Below, one piece after another: positions 44,474 through 49,232 of a DNA stretch of 49,232 bases. Position 1 is the stretch's first letter. Each line of letters opens with the position of its first letter. The stretch is from Myxococcales bacterium (GTDB lineage Bacteria > Myxococcota_A > Polyangia > Palsa-1104), in contig JAQBQH010000240.1 of NCBI GenBank assembly GCA_028287105.1, positions 1-49,232 on the forward strand. Reading direction: 5' to 3'. Both the position numbers and the translations under genes were made by a program. The notes beneath the pieces were generated by a model that was not told where the DNA came from, did not search any database, and saw nothing but the letters and a program-made list of their open reading frames with translations.

Positions 44474-45444
44474 TGGACTCCGACGAGCGGCTGCTCGCGC
44501 TCCTCCAGTCGGGCGAGTTCGTCTCGGGCGAGGCGATCGCGGAGCTGCTCGGGATCTCGCGCGCGGCGGTGGCCAAGCGGGTGGGGGAGCTCAGGCGGCG
44601 CGGCTTTCAGATCGCGGCTGCGCCGCGGCGCGGCTATCGGCTCGACAGCGTGCCCGACGCGCTCACCGCCGACGTGATGCAGGAGCGCCTCGATACCGGA
44701 TGGATCGGTCGCGCGTGGAAGCATCTGCCGTCGACCGGATCGACCAACGACGAGGCGGCGGCGTGGGCGCGCGCGGGCGCACCGGCGGGCGCGGTCGTCG
44801 TCGCCGACGAGCAGACCAAGGGGCGCGGGCGGCTGGGGCGCAAGTGGCATTCCCCGCCGGGCGAGAGCCTGTACCTGTCGGTGGTGCTGCGGCCGCCGCT
44901 GCCGCCGCATCGCGTGCCGCCGGTGACGCTGGCCGCCGGGGTCGCAGTCGCCGAGACGCTGCTGGCGTTCGAGGTGACTCCGTCGCTCAAGTGGCCCAAC
45001 GATGTCCAGCTCGACGGCAAGAAGGTCGCCGGCATCCTGACCGAGATGAGCGCCGACATCGATCGCGTGCATCAGCTCATCGTCGGCATCGGGGTCAACT
45101 TGAACGCGCGCGTCTTTCCCGAGGAGATCGCGGCCATCGCGACGTCGGTGGCGAGGGTGCGCGGCTCGACGGTCGGGCGCGCCGAGTTTGCCGGCGTCCT
45201 GTGCGCGCGGCTCGAGCGCTGGGTCACGCAGTTCGTCGCCGAGGGCGCGGCGCCGGTGGTGGCGGCCTGGAAGCAGCACGCGCGCTTCTTCGGCGCGCGG
45301 GTCAAGGTCACGAGCGGGCGCGATCGGTTCGAAGGCGTCGCCGAAGATCTGGAAGACGACGGCGCCCTCCGCGTGCGGCTCGACGATGGCCGCGCGGTCC
45401 GCGTCGTCGCCGGCGAGGTCGCTCTCGGAGACGGGGCGGGGTGA
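44473..45444 (+). CDS. birA: Biotin--[acetyl-CoA-carboxylase] ligase / biotin operon repressor BirA
   Basis: 323 residues from GTG 44473, overlapping the nadC stop. An N-terminal winged helix (SGEAIAELLGISRAAVAKRVGELRRRGF) makes it the bifunctional, DNA-binding form. The ligase core has STGSTNDEAAAWARAGAPAG, DEQTKGRGRLGRKWHSPPGESLYLSVVLRP, KWPNDVQLDGKKVAGILTEM and IGVNLNA. The C-terminal SH3-like domain (VTSGRDRFEGVAEDLEDDGALRVRLDDG) is complete. It attaches biotin to carboxylase carrier proteins and may repress biotin genes. The four plus-strand genes 42233-45444 form one tightly coupled unit. Confidence 0.96.
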   Translation: MDSDERLLALLQSGEFVSGEAIAELLGISRAAVAKRVGELRRRGFQIAAAPRRGYRLDSVPDALTADVMQERLDTGWIGRAWKHLPSTGSTNDEAAAWARAGAPAGAVVVADEQTKGRGRLGRKWHSPPGESLYLSVVLRPPLPPHRVPPVTLAAGVAVAETLLAFEVTPSLKWPNDVQLDGKKVAGILTEMSADIDRVHQLIVGIGVNLNARVFPEEIAAIATSVARVRGSTVGRAEFAGVLCARLERWVTQFVAEGAAPVVAAWKQHARFFGARVKVTSGRDRFEGVAEDLEDDGALRVRLDDGRAVRVVAGEVALGDGAG

Positions 45445-45453
45445 CGGGGTCGG

Positions 45454-46080
45454 CTACTTGAACGCGTCGGCGGGGAGCTTGGCGTTGCGCGCGAGCTTGG
45501 AGAAGTCGATCTCCTTCTCGTCGCCGTTCTTCTCCACCAGGACGATGGCCTTCATGAGCCACGTCTTGGGATCGAGCCGCAGATCGATCTTGGCGAACGC
45601 CTTGGCGACCGGGCTCGTCGCCTTCGGGGTCAGCACCAGCACCGGCGCGGCCGCGCTTCCCGTCGCCGACAGGTCGTAGTCGCTCTTCGCCGCCGCCAGC
45701 GATCCCGGACCGAGCCAGGTCAAGAGCTGCTCGAAGATGGCGCGCATCGTCGCGTCCTTGGCCAGGTCGAAGGTCTGCGCCGGTGCCCCCGGCGTCACCA
45801 GTCGCGCCTGATTGCCGTCGAGGATCATCACCGACGGATCGGGCGACGTGTACTCCCAGCGGATCTGGCGCGGCTGTCGAAAGTAGAGCCGCCCCTTCGA
45901 CGCCAGCTCCTGCTTGAACAGCTTGACGCGGTTCTTCTGCGTGAACTCGCCCGACAGCGTCTCGACGCCCGCCTTGGCGACGTCGACCTTCTTGACCACG
46001 TCGTCGACGGCGAGCGCCTGCGCCCGGGCCGTCGCCGGCACGGCCGCCGCCAGCGCCACGGCGATGGCGAGCGCGCGCAT
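45454..46080 (-). CDS. LolA-like outer-membrane lipoprotein carrier
   Basis: 208 residues from ATG 46080 (GTG 46083 is adjacent). The signal peptide ends TARAQ. GVETLSGEFTQKNRVKLFKQELASKGRLYFRQPRQIRWEYTSPDPSVMILDG is the LolA start, and FAKIDLRLDPKTWLMKAIVLVEKNGDEKEIDFSKLARNAKLPADAFK is the end. LolA ferries lipoproteins across the periplasm. Here it follows an acyl carrier protein and FabG, the arrangement seen in aryl-polyene-like clusters where a LolA homologue assists export, so it may serve a special lipid rather than bulk lipoproteins. It overlaps the ACP stop. Confidence 0.87.
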   Translation of the reverse strand: MRALAIAVALAAAVPATARAQALAVDDVVKKVDVAKAGVETLSGEFTQKNRVKLFKQELASKGRLYFRQPRQIRWEYTSPDPSVMILDGNQARLVTPGAPAQTFDLAKDATMRAIFEQLLTWLGPGSLAAAKSDYDLSATGSAAAPVLVLTPKATSPVAKAFAKIDLRLDPKTWLMKAIVLVEKNGDEKEIDFSKLARNAKLPADAFK

Positions 46081-46340
46081 CACGCCGGCGGGCGGTTCTC
46101 GCCCACGTACTGCGCCAGCGCGGTCACCGACGAGAACACCTTCTTGCCGACCGCCTCGTCGGGGATGGTGACCCGATACTTGCGCTCGATGGCGACAGCC
46201 AGCTCCAGCGCGTCGATGCTGTCGAGCCCCAGCCCTTCCTGAAACAGCGGCGCGTCGTCGACGATCTGCTCCGGCGTCATGTCGGTCAGGTTCAAGCTGG
46301 TGATGATCAGCTCCTTGATCTCGTTCTTTAGCTCACTCAT
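46080..46340 (-). CDS. Acyl carrier protein
   Basis: 86 residues. LFQEGLGLDSIDALELAVAIERKYRV contains the DSI motif whose Ser receives phosphopantetheine, and PDEAVGKKVFSSVTALAQYV is the last helix. It differs from housekeeping AcpP (GADSLDTVEL) and resembles ACPs of dedicated lipid or polyene loci. It sits between fabG (19 bases upstream) and the lolA-like gene (1-base overlap). Confidence 0.92.
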   Translation of the reverse strand: MSELKNEIKELIITSLNLTDMTPEQIVDDAPLFQEGLGLDSIDALELAVAIERKYRVTIPDEAVGKKVFSSVTALAQYVGENRPPA

Positions 46341-46359
46341 TCCGCCCCTTCTATTGAAC

Positions 46360-47082
46360 CTAGGTCAGCCCGCCGTCAACTCCGAGCACGGTGCCGGTGA
46401 TGTAGCCCGCGCCGTCGCTGCACAACCAGGCGACGGCGTCGGCGATCTCCTCTGGTCGCCCCGGGCGTCCGAGCGGGATGGCCTGCAGCATCTCCTGTCG
46501 CGCCTTTTCCGGCAGCCCGGCCGTCATCGAGGTTTCGACGAAGCCGGCACACACACAATTCACGGTGATCTTGAAGCGGGCCACTTCGCGGGCCAACGAG
46601 CGCGTCAGCCCGATGAGCCCGGCCTTGGCGGCGCCATAGTTGGTCTGCCCGGCGCGCCCCAGCAGCGCCGTCGGTGAGACGATGTTCACGACGCGCCCGA
46701 AGCGGTGCGAGATCATCGCCTTGAGCGCCTGCTTGGCGACCAGGTAGCCGCCCTTCAGGTGAGCGGCCACGACGTCGTCGAAGTCGCGCTCGGGCATCAT
46801 CAGCATCAGCTTGTCGCGCGTGAAGCCGGCGGCGTGCACCAGCGCGTCGAAGCCGCGCTCGCCCTCGACGGCAAAGAGCGCGTCGATGTCGGCCGCCGAG
46901 GCGACGTCCGCCTTGTGCGCGCGGAAGCTGAGCCCTTCGCCGCCGAGCGCGGTTTCGGCGGCGCGGGCGGCGTCGTCGTCGTGCGCGTAGAGGGCGACGA
47001 TCTCGTGGCCGGCGGCGGCTAGCGCGCGCGCCGTGGCCAGGCCGATCCCCTTGGTCCCGCCGGTCACCAACGCGCGCCGCAT
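46360..47082 (-). CDS. 3-oxoacyl-ACP reductase FabG-like SDR
   Basis: 240 residues from ATG 47082; ATG 47103 adds seven residues that run into the divergent promoter region. ALVTGGTKGIGLATARALA is the NADP-binding motif, FDALVHAAGF the NAG-like region, NIVSPTALLG gives the catalytic Ser and TNYGAAKAGLIGLTRSLA the YxxxK. C-terminal GRPGRPEEIADAVAWLCSDGAGYITGTVLGVDGG is typical of FabG. First gene of the fabG-acp-lolA operon, so a locus-specific reductase for an acyl chain is likely. Confidence 0.92.
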   Translation of the reverse strand: MRRALVTGGTKGIGLATARALAAAGHEIVALYAHDDDAARAAETALGGEGLSFRAHKADVASAADIDALFAVEGERGFDALVHAAGFTRDKLMLMMPERDFDDVVAAHLKGGYLVAKQALKAMISHRFGRVVNIVSPTALLGRAGQTNYGAAKAGLIGLTRSLAREVARFKITVNCVCAGFVETSMTAGLPEKARQEMLQAIPLGRPGRPEEIADAVAWLCSDGAGYITGTVLGVDGGLT

Positions 47083-47123
47083 CGGCCGACATGTATACGC
47101 CATTTCGGCTATCGTTGCGTTCG

Positions 47124-47933
47124 ATGATTCGCGGCTGGCCGTGGGCGCGCGTCCTGTTCGCCGTCGCCGTCGTGACGGCGCTTTGGGCCGTGGCGGCGAC
47201 GCTACTCGGCTACGACGTGCCCTGGTGGGCGCTGGCGCTCGATGCAGCGGCCATCTTCGCCGCCGTCGGTGCCGGCGTCTTTTTGCTCGGCAGCGGGCTG
47301 TTCGCGCGGCCGATCCTCGCCGTCGCGCCGGCGCGCGCGGGCGATCGTGTCGCCATCACCTTCGACGACGGACCGGATGCGCGCCACACGCCGCCGCTGC
47401 TCGACCTGCTCGAGGCGCGCGGCCATCGCGCCACCTTCTTCGTCATCGGCCGTCGCGCCGCCGAGATGCCCGAGCTCCTCGCCGAGATCGTGCGCCGCGG
47501 CCACGCGCTCGCCAACCACTCGTTCGCCCACGCCTACACCACGCCGTTTCAGGATCCCGCGCGGCTGGCGGCCGATCTGGCTCAGGCGCAGGAGCTGCTC
47601 GCGCGTGCCGGGGCCCGCGCGCGATTCTTCCGCCCGCCGATCGGGCTGCTCTCGCCGCGGGTCGTCGAGGCGGCCCGGCGAGCGCACCTCCAGCTGGTCG
47701 GCTGGACCGCGACCGCGCGCGATGGCCGCGCGTCGACGACGGCGGCGCAGGCGGCGGCGCGTCTGGTGGCGGCGGCGCGGCCGGGTGCCATCCTGGTGCT
47801 GCACGACGCCGTCGAGCGCGGCGCGCGCCAACCCGTCGTCGCCGAGGCGTTGGCGACGCTGCTCGACGCGCTGGCGGCCCGCAAGCTGCGCAGCGTCACG
47901 CTCGACGAATTGATCGCAGAGGAGAAGAGCTGA
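47124..47933 (+). CDS. Membrane-anchored polysaccharide deacetylase (NodB/CE4)
   Basis: 269 residues from ATG 47124; ATG 47091 is in frame but only 8 bases from the divergent fabG start. Two N-terminal helices (VLFAVAVVTALWAVAA, LALDAAAIFAAVGAGVFLL) precede a NodB domain: VAITFDDGPDARHT (Asp pair), ALANHSFAHAYT (metal His residues), RFFRPPIGLLSPRV and GAILVLHDAVERG (catalytic His). CE4 enzymes remove N-acetyl groups from chitin-like or murein glycans. The stop overlaps the next ATG, so it is coupled to the enoyl-CoA hydratase. Confidence 0.9.
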   Translation: MIRGWPWARVLFAVAVVTALWAVAATLLGYDVPWWALALDAAAIFAAVGAGVFLLGSGLFARPILAVAPARAGDRVAITFDDGPDARHTPPLLDLLEARGHRATFFVIGRRAAEMPELLAEIVRRGHALANHSFAHAYTTPFQDPARLAADLAQAQELLARAGARARFFRPPIGLLSPRVVEAARRAHLQLVGWTATARDGRASTTAAQAAARLVAAARPGAILVLHDAVERGARQPVVAEALATLLDALAARKLRSVTLDELIAEEKS

Positions 47934-48691
47934 TGGCCGTGCGGGTCGAAAAAGAGGGACAGGTCACCACCGTCATCCTGAGCCGCCCCGAGCGGCGCAA
48001 CGCCGTCGACCGCGAGCATGCCGACGCGCTCGCCGCCGCCTTTCGCGCGTTCGAGGCCGACGACGCGGCGCACGTGGCGGTCCTGTGGGGCGAGGGCGGC
48101 ACGTTTTGCGCGGGCGCCGATCTCAAGGCGATGGCCGAGGGCACGCCCAACCGCGTCGAGCCGTCGGGCGACGCGCCGATGGGGCCGACGCGCTTTCTCC
48201 TGCGCAAGCCGGTCATCGCCGCGGTGGCTGGGTTTGCCGTCGCCGGCGGCCTCGAGCTGGCCTGCTGGTGCGATCTGCGCGTCGTCGAAGCCGACGCCAC
48301 GCTCGGCGTCTTCTGTCGTCGCTGGGGGGTGCCGCTCATCGACGGCGGCACGGTGCGGCTGCCGCGCCTGATCGGTCTGTCACGCGCGCTCGATCTGATC
48401 TTGACTGGTCGCGCCGTCGCCGCCGACGAGGCGCTGGCGATGGGGCTGGCCAACCGCGTGGTGCCGTCGGGGCAGGCGCGCGCGGCGGCCGAGCAGCTGG
48501 CGCGCGAGCTGGCCGCGCTGCCGCAGCTGTGCTTGCGCAACGATCGGCTGTCGGCCTACGAGCAGTTCGGGATGTCGCTGCCGGAGGCGATGGACAACGA
48601 GTTTCATCACGGCTGGACCTCGCTCGCCCATGCTGCCGAGGGGATCGACAAGTTCGTGAGCGGCGCCGGCCGCCACGGCGGCAAGAGCTGA
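47933..48691 (+). CDS. Enoyl-CoA hydratase/isomerase (crotonase) family protein
   Basis: 252 residues. VTTVILSRPERRNAVDREHADAL opens the fold, GGTFCAGADLKAM and KPVIAAVAGFAVAGGLELACWCDLRV form the oxyanion hole and CoA pocket, and GVFCRRWGVPLIDGGTVRLPRLIGLSRALDLILTGR follows. The usual two catalytic Glu (in PEI and PGxGG contexts) read Leu-Ile-Asp-Gly here, a variant common in a crotonase subgroup, so hydratase activity is not assured. ATG 47933 overlaps the deacetylase stop (TGATG). Confidence 0.88.
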   Translation: MAVRVEKEGQVTTVILSRPERRNAVDREHADALAAAFRAFEADDAAHVAVLWGEGGTFCAGADLKAMAEGTPNRVEPSGDAPMGPTRFLLRKPVIAAVAGFAVAGGLELACWCDLRVVEADATLGVFCRRWGVPLIDGGTVRLPRLIGLSRALDLILTGRAVAADEALAMGLANRVVPSGQARAAAEQLARELAALPQLCLRNDRLSAYEQFGMSLPEAMDNEFHHGWTSLAHAAEGIDKFVSGAGRHGGKS

Positions 48692-48765
48692 CGCGCCGGC
48701 AAGAGCGGACGCGCGCGGAAGGCTAACCGCAACGCCGGTCAGTTACGCGAAAGACGGCTGGGGTC

Positions 48766-48911
48766 GCGGAGGTAGCAAGGCGCGCTGCCGGCGTCGGAAG
48801 CCGTCGCAGTCGCCGCTTGCGCGGCGTGCTCCTCCAGCGGACCCGCTGATGTCGCGCTTTCGCGCGACGCGGGTCCTTTACGCCGCCGGCAGCGCGCCTT
48901 GCTACCTCCGC
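48766..48911. repeat. 146-bp hairpin element A with 28-bp perfect terminal inverted repeats
   Basis: 48766-48793 and 48884-48911 are perfect reverse complements (28 bp). Inside lie two more hairpins: CGCCGC-TTGC-GCGGCG (48811-48826), and GGACCCGC/GCGGGTCC (48839-48846, 48869-48876) enclosing TCGCGC/GCGCGA. The core 48794-48836 is nearly identical to the inverse of 49043-49084 in element B. No coding potential fits this stretch. Confidence 0.92.
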
Positions 48912-48966
48912 TCTGCGCGTCGGGCACGTGGCAAATGAGCGAGAGAGCGCCCTGGTAGGCGCAAGA

Positions 48967-49112
48967 GCGGACGCAGGGAGGCGACCTGCCGGCGCGGCGT
49001 AGAGGGGACGCGTCGCGCGAAGCGCGACCTGGGCGGGCCCGATGGAGGAGCACGCCGCGCAGCGGCGACTGCGACGGATTCCGACGCCGGGAGGTCGCCT
49101 CACTGCGTCCGC
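48967..49112. repeat. 146-bp hairpin element B, inverted relative to A
   Basis: 48967-48994 and 49085-49112 pair with 26 of 28 matches. The length equals element A exactly. Its reverse complement shares the 43-nt core of A (one substitution and one length change), a CGCCGC-TGC-GCGGCG hairpin and a TCGCGC-TTC-GCGCGA hairpin. The outer arms differ from A at seven positions, five of which are compensated on the opposite arm. A and B are 55 bases apart. The 428-base gap 48692-49119 has no other feature visible. Confidence 0.9.
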
Positions 49113-49119
49113 GGGGAGC

Positions 49120-49232
49120 TCAGCGCGGGTTGAGCGCGAGCGCGGAGAAGTAGCCGCCGTTCGAGAGCACGTAGACCTGCTGCCCGTCGCGCGCCCGCGC
49201 GCGCGGGCCGCCGGGCCCGCGCGCCCCGGACA
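49120..49232 (-). CDS. 3' end of an unidentified gene running off the window
   Basis: The minus-strand frame from the window edge ends in ARDGQQVYVLSNGGYFSALALNPR followed by TGA at 49120-49122. The last residues resemble the end of a beta-propeller or dehydrogenase-like secreted protein with a repeated VYVLSNGGYFSALAL pattern, but 36 residues are too few to name a family. The upstream Gly/Pro/Arg-rich stretch may be a linker. Confidence 0.45.
   Translation of the reverse strand, partial: SGARGPGGPRARARDGQQVYVLSNGGYFSALALNPR

Overview
The window is a very GC-rich chromosomal segment of a Gram-negative bacterium, almost fully coding. Outer-membrane biogenesis genes (BamD, LolA, KdsC, TonB/ExbB/ExbD, FadL-like porin), Cys-rich and Gly-rich lipoproteins, a PilZ protein, a CPBP-type intramembrane protease and a RAYT-type transposase remnant suggest a Myxococcota or deltaproteobacterial lineage. 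That placement is inference from gene content and style; there is no rRNA. No phage, plasmid, CRISPR or intact insertion sequence is visible.

Layout. 1-984: kdsC and the 5' part of anmK (minus). 1016-7940: a secreted repeat-poor protein, a methyltransferase divergent from an FAD oxidoreductase/GT-C glycosyltransferase pair, a beta-propeller di-heme cytochrome lipoprotein and two small membrane proteins. 7946-9270: hemF divergent from a single-domain response regulator, sharing a perfect palindrome. 9301-14856 (minus): exbB-exbD-tonB-TonB-dependent receptor-lipoprotein, an energised outer-membrane uptake unit. 14961-18487: a zinc-ribbon membrane protein, truD, a ChaN-like lipoprotein and a Gly-rich-linker hydrolase. 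18586-19162: decayed RAYT transposase. 19263-20453: a divergent SecY-like protein with a DUF2007-like tail. 20491-22029: TPR protein and bamD. 22102-27199: three exported unknowns, mnmG and a FadL-like porin, tightly coupled. 27230-29020: PilZ protein and REC-PAS-histidine kinase. 29050-34141: an Mpl murein-recycling ligase fused to an acetyltransferase, inositol monophosphatase, a degenerate M24 peptidase and a propeller-like lipoprotein. 34154-36206 (minus): xthA, rnpB, a COG1579 zinc-ribbon coiled-coil gene and a CAU tRNA. 36326-40756 (minus): a secreted unknown, rpoD and dnaG. 40989-45444 (plus): two unknowns, CPBP protease, HAD phosphatase, nadC and birA. 45454-47082 (minus): fabG-acp-lolA. 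47124-48691: polysaccharide deacetylase and enoyl-CoA hydratase. 48692-49119 has no gene but holds two 146-bp inverted elements; the edge carries the 3' end of a minus-strand gene.

Most distinctive items: the pair of equal-length inverted elements whose outer stems have diverged by compensatory changes; the SecY/DUF2007-like fusion; the Mpl/ArsN2-like GNAT fusion; the tRNA whose 3' end directly abuts the Shine-Dalgarno of a TTG-started gene upstream of rnpB; and a creatinase-fold protein lacking two of five metal ligands. Function assignments rest on motif recognition by eye; no database search was run.
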